Below, piece after piece: positions 8,677 through 19,189 of a stretch of 64,000 nucleotides of DNA. Origin of the DNA: Streptomyces sp. NRRL S-455 (GTDB taxonomy: Bacteria > Actinomycetota > Actinomycetes > Streptomycetales > Streptomycetaceae); NCBI RefSeq assembly GCF_000717875.1, contig NZ_JOCT01000005.1, forward strand, positions 62,001-126,000, written 5' to 3'. Every line of letters starts with the position of its first letter. Within the stretch, counting starts at the first letter, position 1. Both the position numbers and the translations under genes were made by a program. The notes under the pieces are model-generated. The model saw only the letters and a program-made list of their open reading frames with translations, searched no databases and was not told the DNA's origin.

Positions 8677-9009
8677 ATGACCGACCGGAAGAAGTTCGCG
8701 CCGCCGGCGATCCAGGAGTTCGCCCCGAAGCTCGCCGAGGTCACCGACACGGTCCTGTTCGGCGACATCTGGGAGCGGCCGGAACTGTCTCCGCGTGACC
8801 GCAGCCTGGTCACCGTCACCGCGCTCGCCGCCCTCCACCGCACCGACCAGCTCGGCTTCCACCTCGGCAAGGCGCTGGAGAACGGCGTGACCAAGGACGA
8901 ACTCGTCGAGGCCATCACCCACCTGGCCTTCTACGCCGGGTGGCCGGGCGCCATGTCGGCGATGACCCAGCTCAAGGCGATCGTGGACAAGGCCGACGAG
9001 TCAGCCTGA
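8677..9009 (+). CDS. Carboxymuconolactone decarboxylase (CMD/AhpD-like) family protein
   Basis: A 110-residue single-domain CMD protein: an FAPKLAEVTDTVLFGDIWER lead helix, SPRDRSLVTVTALAALHRTD and ITHLAFYAGWPGAMSAM, the core helices of the alkylhydroperoxidase-D fold. The AhpD CxxC redox pair is absent, so a decarboxylase/hydrolase-type or purely binding role is more likely than peroxidase function. An AGGAG site lies 9 bp before the ATG. An alcohol dehydrogenase follows about 100 bp downstream, a frequent pairing in Streptomyces redox clusters. Confidence 0.9.
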   Translation: MTDRKKFAPPAIQEFAPKLAEVTDTVLFGDIWERPELSPRDRSLVTVTALAALHRTDQLGFHLGKALENGVTKDELVEAITHLAFYAGWPGAMSAMTQLKAIVDKADESA

Positions 9010-9113
9010 GGTCCGCCCCACCGCCCGCCGTTCCCGAGGCGTGGGCCCCCCGCGTCAGCCCCGCTCCCACGCCTGGCCGCCGCAACCGACCCAAGGAAGA
9101 CCAGAGGCACGTC

Positions 9114-10130
9114 ATGCGAGCAACCGTCATTCACGCGCCCGGCGACATACGGGTGGAGGACCGTCCCGAGCCGGAGATCACCGCACCGACGGACGCCGTC
9201 ATCCGCACCGTCGCCACCTGCGTGTGCGGCTCCGACCTGTGGAGCTACCGCGGCGTCATGCCGGTCGACGAGCCGCAGCCGATCGGCCACGAGTACGTCG
9301 GCGTCGTCGAGGAGGTCGGCAGCGAGGTGTCGGGCGTCAAGCCCGGCCAGTTCGTCATCGGCTCCTTCGCCGCATCCGACAACACCTGCCCGGTCTGCCG
9401 GGCCGGCTACCACACCTCCTGTCAGCACGCGGAGTGGGTCACCGGCTGCCAGGCCGAGTACGTCCGCGTACCCCTGGCCGACGGCACCCTGGTCGCCGTG
9501 CTGGAACAGCCGGCCGAGGAACTGATCCCGAGCCTGCTGACGCTGTCCGACGTGATGGGCACCGGCTGGTACGCCGCCAAGGCCGCCGAGGTCGGGCCCG
9601 GTGCGACGGCCGTGGTGGTCGGTGACGGCGCGGTCGGCCTGTCCGCCGTCATCGCCGCGAAGGAACTGGGCGCCGAGCGCGTCATCGCCATGAGCCGGCA
9701 CGAGTCCCGCCAGAAGCTGGCCGTGGAGTTCGGCGCCACCGACATCGTCACCGAGCGCGGAGAGGAGGGCGTGGCCCGTGTCAAGGAGCTCACGGACGGC
9801 ATCGGCGCCGACTCGGTCCTCGAATGCGTCGGCACCCAGCAGTCGATGGACCAGGCCCTGCGGTCCACCCGCCCCGGCGGCAACGTCGGCTTCGTCGGCA
9901 TGCCGCACGGCGTGCAGATCGACGGCCAGGAGCTGTTCTTCTCCCACGTCGGTCTGCGCGGCGGCCCCGCGCCCGTGCGGGCCTATCTGCCCGACTTGAT
10001 CGACCGCGTCCTGTCCGGCCGTATCAACCCCGGCAGGGTCTTCGACCTCACCCTCCCCCTGGACGAGGTCGCCGAGGGCTACAGGGCCATGGACGAGCGT
10101 CGCGCCGTCAAGACGCTGCTGCGTCCGTGA
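9114..10130 (+). CDS. Zinc-dependent medium-chain alcohol dehydrogenase
   Basis: A 338-residue MDR-family oxidoreductase. The catalytic-zinc ligands are visible as CVCGSDLW and the GHEYVG histidine; a Cys-rich lobe (NTCPVCRAGYHTSC) corresponds to the structural zinc loop; the Rossmann nucleotide motif is VVVGDGAVGLSAV near residues 165-180. The reaction is NAD(P)-dependent oxidation or reduction of an alcohol/aldehyde; the substrate is not predictable. AAGGA lies about 14 bp ahead of the ATG. It belongs to the run CMD-ADH-DUF2255-antiporter, all on the plus strand with short gaps. Confidence 0.92.
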   Translation: MRATVIHAPGDIRVEDRPEPEITAPTDAVIRTVATCVCGSDLWSYRGVMPVDEPQPIGHEYVGVVEEVGSEVSGVKPGQFVIGSFAASDNTCPVCRAGYHTSCQHAEWVTGCQAEYVRVPLADGTLVAVLEQPAEELIPSLLTLSDVMGTGWYAAKAAEVGPGATAVVVGDGAVGLSAVIAAKELGAERVIAMSRHESRQKLAVEFGATDIVTERGEEGVARVKELTDGIGADSVLECVGTQQSMDQALRSTRPGGNVGFVGMPHGVQIDGQELFFSHVGLRGGPAPVRAYLPDLIDRVLSGRINPGRVFDLTLPLDEVAEGYRAMDERRAVKTLLRP

Positions 10131-10155
10131 CCTCGCGCCCGACGGAGAACCAACG

Positions 10156-10527
10156 ATGACGACATGGACGAGCGACGAACTCCATCTCATCGCCGAGGCG
10201 GAGGAGTTGGAGATAGCCCCTCTGCGGCGTGACGGCACCCTGCGTACGCCGGTGCCGGTCTGGGTCGTCCGCGCCGGTGACGACCTGTACGTGCGCTCCT
10301 TCCGAGGCACGGACGGCGGCTGGTGGCGCACGGCCCGCGCCCGCCGTGCGGGGCACATCCGCGCCGGCGGCGTCGACAAGGACGTCACGCTCGTCGACGT
10401 ACGCGACGACGACGTCAACGACCGTATCGACGCCGCCTACCGCACCAAGTACGGCCACTACGGCGGCGCGTACGTCGACCCCATGGTCGCCTCCCGCGCC
10501 ACGACGCTGCGCCTGGTCCCGAGATGA
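10156..10527 (+). CDS. DUF2255 family protein
   Basis: A 123-residue protein matching DUF2255 by its layout: the opening WTSDELHLIAEAEELEIAPL, then the strand pair VPVWVVRAGDDLYVRSFRG, the WWRTARARRAGHIRAGG turn and the closing YGGAYVDPMVASRATTLRL. The fold resembles split-barrel (F420/FMN-binding) proteins that transfer hydride equivalents, but no cofactor was established for this family. It starts 25 bp after the alcohol dehydrogenase and probably shares its transcript. Confidence 0.85.
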   Translation: MTTWTSDELHLIAEAEELEIAPLRRDGTLRTPVPVWVVRAGDDLYVRSFRGTDGGWWRTARARRAGHIRAGGVDKDVTLVDVRDDDVNDRIDAAYRTKYGHYGGAYVDPMVASRATTLRLVPR

Positions 10528-10596
10528 GCCCGAGACGCTCCGGTGGGAGGCCGCCCAGCACCCGCCGACACCCGGCCTCTCACAGGAGTAAGTCCC

Positions 10597-12180
10597 ATGC
10601 TCGGTCTCGAACTCGTCGTACTCCTCGGCGTGGCCGTGCTGGCGGGCAACGTCCTGGCGCAGCGCCTCGGCGTCGCACCACCCGTCGTCCTGCTCGCCCT
10701 GGGCGCGCTGCTCGGTCTGGTCCCGGCCGTCCGACAGACCCAACTTCCGCCCGAGGTCGTGCTGTTGCTCTTCCTTCCCGTACTCCTGTACTGGGAGAGC
10801 CTGACGACGTCGAGCCGGGAGATCCGCTCGAACCTGCGCGGCATCGTCCTGATGAGCACGGTGCTGGTCATCCTCACCGCGTGGGCCGTGGCGGCCGCCG
10901 GGCACGCGCTCGGGCTGCCGTGGGGGCCCGCGTGGGTGCTGGGCGCGGCGGTCGCACCCACCGACGCCACCGCGGTCGGCGCCCTGGCCCGGGCGCTGCC
11001 GCGTCGCCAGGTCACGGCGCTGCGCGCGGAGAGCCTCGTCAACGACGGCACCGCGCTGGTCATCTTCGGCCTCGCGGTCGGTCTGACCGTCGGCGAGGAG
11101 CACCTCACCGTCCCCCACGTGAGCGCGCTGTTCCTCCTCGCCTACGGCGGCGGGGCGGCGGTCGGCGTGGTGGTGGCGTGGGTCAACATGAACCTGCGGC
11201 GCCGTCTCCAGGACCCGCTGCTGGGCAATCTCGTCATGATCCTGGCGCCGTTCACGGCCTATCTGCTCGCCGAGCTGATCCATGCCTCGGGGGTGCTCGC
11301 TGTCGTGGTGAGCGGGCTGATCATGGCCCAGGTGGCTCCCCGTCTCATCCGCGCCGAGCACCGCCGGCAGGCCCTGGCGTTCTGGCCGCTGGCCACGTTC
11401 ATCATCAACGCCGCACTGTTCGTCCTGGTCGGTGTGGAACTCCAGTACGCGCTGCGGCACATGAGCCGGGTGGACCTCAGGGACGCGCTGATCGCGGTCG
11501 GTGTGGTCAGCGTGGTGCTGGTCGCCGTACGCTTCGCGTTCCTGTTCGCCTCCGCCTACCTGATCCGCGCGCTCGACCGGCGACCGGAGCAGCGGCTGCG
11601 GCGGATGAGCAACCGGGCGCGCACCGTCAGCGGGTTCGCGGGCTTCCGGGGCGCGGTGTCCCTGGCCGTGGCCTTGTCGGTGCCGGAGGCACTGGACTCC
11701 GGTGCGCCCTTTCCGGATCGCGCCTTCATCGTCTTCGTCACCTCCGGCGTCATCGTGGTGACGCTCGTGGTGCAGGGTCTGCTGCTGCCAGGGGTGGTGC
11801 GCTGGGCGCGGCTGCCGCGGGACACCTCCACCGAGGAGGAAGAACTCCTGGCGGAGACCAAGGCCACCGAGGAGGCCCTTGAGGCACTGCCCCGGCTCGC
11901 CACCGATCTGGGCACGTCCCCGGAGGCCGCGGAGTGGCTGCGCCAGGAGTACGAGGCCCAACTGGCCGCCGTACGGGCGCGGGGCGCGGGCTCCGACGGC
12001 GATCCCGCCCTGCTGCACAACCGTCACTACACCGCGCTGCGGCTCGCCCTCATCACCCACAAACGCGCGACCGTCGTCCGGCTGCGCGACGAGCAACGGA
12101 TCGACGACACGGTTCTGCGCCGGCTCCAGACCACCTTGGACTACGAGGAGGTCCGGCTGACCGGGACGGAGGTGGAGTGA
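10597..12180 (+). CDS. CPA1-family Na+/H+ antiporter
   Basis: A 527-residue membrane protein with about 12 membrane segments filling residues 1-410 and a cytoplasmic helical tail. CPA1 landmarks include LPPEVVLLLFLPVLLYWESL, the ion-binding core APTDATAVGAL and LVNDGTALVIFGLAVG (the ND pair), and GFRGAVSLAVALSVP. It exchanges Na+ or K+ for H+ across the membrane. The acidic, helix-rich tail (about residues 410-527) is probably regulatory. The start is the ATG at 10597 with AGGAG 8 bp upstream. It is the last gene of the CMD-ADH-DUF2255 run, so it may respond to the same signal. Confidence 0.92.
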   Translation: MLGLELVVLLGVAVLAGNVLAQRLGVAPPVVLLALGALLGLVPAVRQTQLPPEVVLLLFLPVLLYWESLTTSSREIRSNLRGIVLMSTVLVILTAWAVAAAGHALGLPWGPAWVLGAAVAPTDATAVGALARALPRRQVTALRAESLVNDGTALVIFGLAVGLTVGEEHLTVPHVSALFLLAYGGGAAVGVVVAWVNMNLRRRLQDPLLGNLVMILAPFTAYLLAELIHASGVLAVVVSGLIMAQVAPRLIRAEHRRQALAFWPLATFIINAALFVLVGVELQYALRHMSRVDLRDALIAVGVVSVVLVAVRFAFLFASAYLIRALDRRPEQRLRRMSNRARTVSGFAGFRGAVSLAVALSVPEALDSGAPFPDRAFIVFVTSGVIVVTLVVQGLLLPGVVRWARLPRDTSTEEEELLAETKATEEALEALPRLATDLGTSPEAAEWLRQEYEAQLAAVRARGAGSDGDPALLHNRHYTALRLALITHKRATVVRLRDEQRIDDTVLRRLQTTLDYEEVRLTGTEVE

Positions 12181-12322
12181 GCCGGCGCCACCGGCCCGGA
12201 CGAAACCCACGAGAGAGGGCCCCGAGTACACCGCCGAACCGACCCGCGAACACCCGGGAGGTTTCGGCAACACCTCTCTGCCGCACATCGCGGCGAACAC
12301 AGGAATGTGAGGAAACTTCCGG

Positions 12323-14331
<2,009 letters not shown>

Positions 14332-14712
14332 GAGAGATACGCAGAGCTCGCGCGGGGGCGGCACGGATGCCGGTGGTTCGGCTCATCCCCCTGCGTACGG
14401 ATACCCGGAGCGTCAAACGAGCGTCACCGACGGGCAGTCCGCCTGCTCAGCGCGAGCCGGACCGCGGCAACCGCCGAGGGCTCGGTCTGCGGGCTCAGGA
14501 CCTCGGTGCCCGCGCGTCAGCCGCCCACGCCCCGCTGCGGTTCATCCGCCCGCCGCGGCGAAGTCACCGCCACCGCCGTCGCCACCATCCTCCAGGCACT
14601 GGCCACCCCGCCCCCGGCTGCTGATCCTCACCTGCGCCTCGGCGTCCGTGACACCGACGGATCCTACGGCCCGTGGTGCTGCCGGGCCATGCGCCGAGGG
14701 GACCACGGCCGG
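14332..14712. other. Gene-free convergent spacer
   Basis: Separates the convergent aldo/keto reductase and P-ATPase genes. The frame from about 14560 (GEVTATAVATILQALATPPP) looks faintly like the tail of a sugar-nucleotide or SDR protein, but it is too short and unsupported to call. No obvious terminator hairpin was seen. Confidence 0.4.
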
Positions 14713-16902
14713 TCAGCGTACGCGCCGGTCCTCAAGCGGTGCGGCCGTCACCCGGTCGTCCGTCGTGCGCGGCAGGTGGGGGGTGTGGTTGACCAGGCGG
14801 GCGGAGTTGCCGACTACCGCGATGCTGCTGGTGTTGTGCAGCAGGGCTGCGACGACGGGGTTGATGGAACCGCCGGCGCCGGCTACGAGTCCGAGCAGGT
14901 TGACGCCGATGGCCAGGCCGTAGTTCTGGCGGACCACGCGCAGGGTGTGACGGCTGAGTTCCACGACGGCCGCGACCTGGCGCAGATCGTTGCCGGCGAG
15001 GGCGATGTCGGCGGTCTCCAAGGCGACGTGGGAGGAGTGTTCTCCCATGCTGATGCCGACGTCGGCGAGGGCGAGGGCCGGTGCGTCGTTGGTGCCGTCT
15101 CCGACCATGGCGACGGTGTGGCCCTCTTCCTGGAGGTCGCGAATGAGCTGGAGCTTGCCCTCGGGCAGGGCATGCGCGTGGACTTCGGTGATGCCGAGGG
15201 TGTCCGCGACGACCTGTGCCGTCTCGGGGGCGTCGCCGGTGAGCAGGATCAGCCGGGACACGCCGAGATCGCGGAGCTGCCGGATGACGGTGCCCGCTCC
15301 GCCGCGTACGGCGTCCGACACGCCGAGGATGCCGATCAGGTTCTCGTCCTGGGCGATGCAGATGACCGTCTCGCCGCCGGAGCGCAGCCGCTGGGTCCAG
15401 CCCTGGGCGTCGCCATCGAGGTCGAGCCCGTGCCGGCGCAGCAGGGCGGGGCTGCCCACCAGCAGCCGGGTGCCGTCGAGTTCAGCGCGCATGCCCATGC
15501 CGAGGACGACTTGGCACGCCTGGTGGATGGGCACGTGGAGGTGCTGCTGCTCGGTGTGGGCGACGATGGCCTGGGCCAGTGGGTGCCGGGCGTGGAGTTC
15601 GCCGGATGCGGCCAGGCTCAGGACCTCGTCGGCCGTGAACCGGTCGCTGAGGGTCACCACGCTCGTCACCAACGGCTTGCCGAAGGTGAGGGTGCCGGTC
15701 TTGTCGAAGACCACGGCCGTGACTCGGCCGACGCCCTCCAGGTGGGTGCCGCCTTTGATGAGGGTGCCGCGCCGCGCGCCGTTGCCGATGGCCGCGCTGA
15801 TCGCGGTGGGCGTGGCCAGTCCGGCGGCGCAGGGGCAGGCGATCAGCAGCATGGTCATGGCCCGGCGAGGATCTCGCGTCACGGCGTACGTCAGCGCCGC
15901 GAGCCCGAACGAGACCGGCACGAAGCGGCGGGTGAAGCGGCTGGCCACCGTCTGGATCGGCGCCCGGTCGGACTGAGCCTCCTCGACACGGGTGATGATC
16001 CGTCCGACCGTGGTGTCCCGCCCGACCTGGTCGGCCCGTACCGTGAGCGAGCCGGAGGTGACGATCGTCCCGGCGTAGACGTGGCTGCCTTCCTGAGCGT
16101 AGACGGGCAGGGCCTCGCCCGTGATGGCCGCCTGGTCGACCAGGGCTTCCCCGGACAGGACATGTCCGTCGACAGGGATGCGGTGGTGCTCGTACACGGC
16201 GACGACATCGCCCGGTGCCACCTCGTCGAGGGCGACCTCCGCCTCGGTGCCGTCCTCGCGTACGACGAGGACGCGTTCCTCACCGATGGTCAGCAGTTCC
16301 TCGATGGCACGCCGGGTGCGGCGCAGGGTGAGGGTCTGGAGGAACTCGCCGATGTTCAGCAGCCACAGCACTGTGAGCGCCACGACGTTCTCGCGCAGCA
16401 CGAGGGAGATCAGCGTGGCCGCGGTGACCAGAGTGTCCGTGCCGGGTGCGCCGCGGCCGCGCAGCGAGCGCAGGGCACCCCGGAAGAACGGAAGTCCCGT
16501 GAACAGGACGGTGAGTACGCCGCCCGCACCGGACGAGCCGAAGCGGAAACGGGGCCTGGCGAGCAACCGCCGCACCGCCACGAGCGCCAGCACGGCACCG
16601 CCGACGGCCAGCCGCACCACCTCGCCGGTGGACGAGTCGGGAGCGGAGCGGGTGGGTCTGGCGGGCTCGGACGGAGGCGGCGCCTCTTCGAGCGCGGCGA
16701 CCAGCCGGTCGACGTCAAGGAGATCGGGGGTCATCCAGATGATGACGCTGCCGGTGCGGGGAAAGACGCGCAGGGCCCGGAAGCCGCGTAGGCCGGCCAT
16801 CCGGTCGTCGACAAGACCCGCGCTGCCGGGATGCAACCGCAGCCACGGTACGGTCAGTCGCACTCGGCCGGTGGCGACCGAGCGCACGGTCGCCTCGGAC
16901 AT
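14713..16902 (-). CDS. Heavy-metal P1B-type ATPase, CtpC/CtpV-like
   Basis: A 729-residue metal-exporting P-type ATPase. Visible in order: a degenerate ferredoxin-like N-domain without a CxxC metal site (residues 1-75), membrane helices, actuator TGEAL (261-265), the membrane metal site CPCAAG (356-361), the phosphorylation site DKTGTLT with Asp400, the P1B HP motif in HARHPL (438-443) and GDGTNDAPAL of the hinge. CPC followed by Ala-Ala and the lack of a CxxC domain resemble mycobacterial CtpC rather than copper pumps; Zn or Mn export is therefore inferred. Its start is 2 bp after the stop of the PacL-like gene, indicating tight translational coupling. Confidence 0.93.
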   Translation of the reverse strand: MSEATVRSVATGRVRLTVPWLRLHPGSAGLVDDRMAGLRGFRALRVFPRTGSVIIWMTPDLLDVDRLVAALEEAPPPSEPARPTRSAPDSSTGEVVRLAVGGAVLALVAVRRLLARPRFRFGSSGAGGVLTVLFTGLPFFRGALRSLRGRGAPGTDTLVTAATLISLVLRENVVALTVLWLLNIGEFLQTLTLRRTRRAIEELLTIGEERVLVVREDGTEAEVALDEVAPGDVVAVYEHHRIPVDGHVLSGEALVDQAAITGEALPVYAQEGSHVYAGTIVTSGSLTVRADQVGRDTTVGRIITRVEEAQSDRAPIQTVASRFTRRFVPVSFGLAALTYAVTRDPRRAMTMLLIACPCAAGLATPTAISAAIGNGARRGTLIKGGTHLEGVGRVTAVVFDKTGTLTFGKPLVTSVVTLSDRFTADEVLSLAASGELHARHPLAQAIVAHTEQQHLHVPIHQACQVVLGMGMRAELDGTRLLVGSPALLRRHGLDLDGDAQGWTQRLRSGGETVICIAQDENLIGILGVSDAVRGGAGTVIRQLRDLGVSRLILLTGDAPETAQVVADTLGITEVHAHALPEGKLQLIRDLQEEGHTVAMVGDGTNDAPALALADVGISMGEHSSHVALETADIALAGNDLRQVAAVVELSRHTLRVVRQNYGLAIGVNLLGLVAGAGGSINPVVAALLHNTSSIAVVGNSARLVNHTPHLPRTTDDRVTAAPLEDRRVR

Positions 16903-16904
16903 GA

Positions 16905-17222
16905 TCAGTGCTCGTGTCCGTGGTCGTGCTCGTGGCCCTCGACCGTGACGGCAGACGGCGGCGGTGCTTCCTCGCCCAGGCTCGTCCGGGCCTCCGCGAG
17001 CATGTCACCGGCCTTGAGCCGCGCCTCCTCGGCGGCCGAGGAAAGCCAGCGCCCGGCGACGATCCCGCCCGCGATGCCGCCGACGACGGCCTTGCGCGCC
17101 GCCGACGTGCCGTCCGGCAGCCGCCTGGACAGGCCGCGGATGATCAGGCCGCCCACCACTCCGGATACTGCGTAGTGGGCCAGTCGCCCGGCTGCGGCAC
17201 CAGCGACAGCCATGGGATTCAT
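16905..17222 (-). CDS. PacL-like small membrane protein with His-rich C-terminus (DUF1490-like)
   Basis: A 105-residue protein: an N-terminal Gly/Ala-rich membrane segment (SGVVGGLIIRGL), a second Gly-rich hydrophobic stretch, an amphipathic helix (EEARLKAGDMLAEARTSLG) and an acidic/His metal-binding tail (EGHEHDHGHEH). This is the architecture of mycobacterial PacL1, which scaffolds and metallates the CtpC zinc efflux ATPase in membrane platforms. The gene directly precedes a CtpC-like ATPase here, which supports the assignment. The start at 17222 is chosen over an upstream in-frame ATG because AAGGAG lies 6 bp ahead. Family membership was judged by architecture, not by a search. Confidence 0.7.
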   Translation of the reverse strand: MNPMAVAGAAAGRLAHYAVSGVVGGLIIRGLSRRLPDGTSAARKAVVGGIAGGIVAGRWLSSAAEEARLKAGDMLAEARTSLGEEAPPPSAVTVEGHEHDHGHEH

Positions 17223-17298
17223 GAGCCGCTCCTTCCGGATCGGCGTCGGGCGATGCCCGGCGGCGAACGCCACGATCCTGAGAGGCCGGAAAGGCTCG

Positions 17299-17311
17299 GC
17301 ATACGCTGTAT
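17299..17311. promoter_or_regulatory. Palindrome CATAC-n3-GTATG upstream of the PacL-like/ATPase pair
   Basis: A perfect 5-3-5 dyad in the 114-bp gap between the ABC permease stop and the PacL-like start, 76 bp before that start. It suggests that the export pair has its own regulated promoter, separate from the ABC importer genes upstream. The regulator is unknown. Confidence 0.4.
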
Positions 17312-17336
17312 GAGCCTCGTGACGGCGACCCCTCCT

Positions 17337-18254
17337 TCAGTCTGCGCCCTCATGACGTGCTCCGGCGAGTCGGCCGACCCGCCTCGAGCCGTACATCCGG
17401 CACGTGAGATAGATCAGGAAGGAGATCGTCGTGACGTACGGGGACACGGGGACGCTGCTCCCGAGGGAGAGCAGCATCCCTCCCTCCATCGCGACGAGCG
17501 CGAAGAACACGCTCAGGAGGGGCAGGAGCGCGGCCGACGCTGTGATCCGAGCGGCCGCCGCGGCGGGCGTGACGAGCAGCGACAGCACCAGCAGCGCCCC
17601 GACGATCTGTACGCACAGGGCCACCGCGAGCCCGAGGACCAGCATGAACCCCAGGGACAGCGCGCGGACCGGCACCCCTCGGGCCTCGGCCACCGCCGGG
17701 TCGACGCTGGCGAAGGTCAGCGGTCGCCACACCACCGCGAGGACGAGGAGCACCACCGCCGACGTACCGGCGAGCCAGGCGAGCTGCGGGGTGTCGACCG
17801 CGATGATCTGGCCGGTCAGCAGGCCGAACTTGTTCGCCGCCCGGCCTTCGTGGAGCGACAGGAACAGTACGCCCAGGCCAAGGCCGAAGGGCAGGATGAT
17901 GCCGATCACGGAGTTGCGGTCACGGGCGCGGACCCCGAGGACGCCGACCGCGGCGGCCGCCAGCAGGGACCCGACGATGGCCCCCGCCACGACGTTCACG
18001 CCCAGCAGCAGGGCCGCGGCGGCGCCCGCGAAGGACAGCTCGCTGATCCCGTGCACGGCGAACGGCAGATCACGCATGATCACGAAGACTCCGGCCAGCC
18101 CGCCCACCAGGCCGAGCAGGACGCCGGCAACCAGGGAGCCCTGGACCAGGCCCAGCAGTTCGCCGTAGTCACCGAAGTCGAAGACCTCCTGCCACAGATC
18201 CCGCGCGTCTCCGCGTGCGGCGACCCCACCGGAGAGCATTCCGGATAGTCTCAT
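17337..18254 (-). CDS. Metal (zinc/manganese) ABC transporter permease
   Basis: A 305-residue ABC-3 type permease with about eight or nine membrane helices. Family landmarks are the ISELSFAGAAAALLLG helix, the VDPAVAEARGVPVR coupling loop that contacts the ATPase, and the final VSPYVTTISFLIYLTCR. It forms the membrane channel for zinc or manganese uptake with the ATPase and lipoprotein encoded upstream. The start at 18254 overlaps the ATPase stop by 4 bp (ATGA), so the two are translationally coupled. Relatives' conserved HGxE-type segment is present as VHGISEL. Confidence 0.92.
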   Translation of the reverse strand: MRLSGMLSGGVAARGDARDLWQEVFDFGDYGELLGLVQGSLVAGVLLGLVGGLAGVFVIMRDLPFAVHGISELSFAGAAAALLLGVNVVAGAIVGSLLAAAAVGVLGVRARDRNSVIGIILPFGLGLGVLFLSLHEGRAANKFGLLTGQIIAVDTPQLAWLAGTSAVVLLVLAVVWRPLTFASVDPAVAEARGVPVRALSLGFMLVLGLAVALCVQIVGALLVLSLLVTPAAAAARITASAALLPLLSVFFALVAMEGGMLLSLGSSVPVSPYVTTISFLIYLTCRMYGSRRVGRLAGARHEGAD

Positions 18255-19144
18255 CCCGGCCCGCCCTCGCTCGAGGTCCTGCCGTTCGCCCCGTTCCCAT
18301 GGTTGTGCGGCACGGCCGCGTCGGGCGCTCCGACGACTACGACGCGGTCCCGTACATGGACGACGTCGACCCGCGTCCCGTACAGCTCCGTCAGAGACGA
18401 GCTGGTCATGACCTCCTCCGGCGGGCCGACCCGGAACCCTGCCGGAGCCAGGTACAGGACCCGGTCCGCCATCCCCAGCACGGGGTTGATCTCGTGTGTC
18501 ACGAACACGACAGCGGTGTCGGCGGAGCGCCGACGCCGATCGATGAGGGCCGTCACGGCGCGCTGGTACTGAAGGTCCAGGGAGAGCAACGGCTCGTCGC
18601 ACAGCAGGACCCGCGGGTCCGTGGCGAGAGCCTGCGCCACGCGGACCCGCTGCTGCTCGCCCCCGGACAGCCGGCCGAGGGGTACGTCCGCGAACGACGC
18701 CGCCCCGACCGCCTCCAGGAGCTCGTCGGCGCGGCGGCGGGCCGCACGACGGCCGAGCCGGGGACCCCACCGATGCCCGTCCACGCCCAGCCGTACCGCG
18801 TCACGCGCTCGGACCAGGGTGTGTGCGGGCAGGGACCGGTGCTGCGGCACGTACCCGATGTGCCGTCCGGCGTGCCCGGCAGCGTGGCCGAGCACCGTGA
18901 GTGAGCCGGCCGTCAGCGGTCGCCTGCCCAGGATGACGCGCAGCAGACTGGTCTTGCCGGACCCGTTCGGGCCCAGCACCGCCAGGAACTCGCCCGGGCG
19001 TATGTCGAGGTCGAGAGCCTGCCACAGCACCCGGCCCCCGTAGACGAGCGTCCCGCCCTGGAGGCTGATCACCGGAGCGGCACGGCCGGTCTCCCGGCGG
19101 GTGGCGTGGCGGGAAGGCGATGCGAGGGCCTCTGTACGATCCAT
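18251..19144 (-). CDS. Metal ABC transporter ATP-binding protein
   Basis: A 297-residue ABC ATPase. Walker A GPNGSGKTSLL, Q-loop YVPQHRSLP, signature LSGGEQQRVRVAQAL, Walker B VLLCDEPLLSLD and the switch His in VFVTHEINPVLG are all intact. It powers the metal permease encoded next, with which it overlaps by 4 bp. A C-terminal His/Asn extension (VPHNHGNGANG) is unusual and could bind metal. The gene starts 45 bp after the substrate-binding lipoprotein stop, giving the order binding protein, ATPase, permease. Confidence 0.92.
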   Translation of the reverse strand: MDRTEALASPSRHATRRETGRAAPVISLQGGTLVYGGRVLWQALDLDIRPGEFLAVLGPNGSGKTSLLRVILGRRPLTAGSLTVLGHAAGHAGRHIGYVPQHRSLPAHTLVRARDAVRLGVDGHRWGPRLGRRAARRRADELLEAVGAASFADVPLGRLSGGEQQRVRVAQALATDPRVLLCDEPLLSLDLQYQRAVTALIDRRRRSADTAVVFVTHEINPVLGMADRVLYLAPAGFRVGPPEEVMTSSSLTELYGTRVDVVHVRDRVVVVGAPDAAVPHNHGNGANGRTSSEGGPG

Positions 19145-19189
19145 GGCATTCCGTGGCGGTGTCCGCTCGATGTCCAGGGTGGGCCTGAA

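Noticed and set aside
14506..16791. Plus-strand 761-codon open frame opposite the P-ATPase
   Set aside because: The minus strand carries every P-ATPase motif; the plus frame has no motifs and results from GC-rich codon shadowing.
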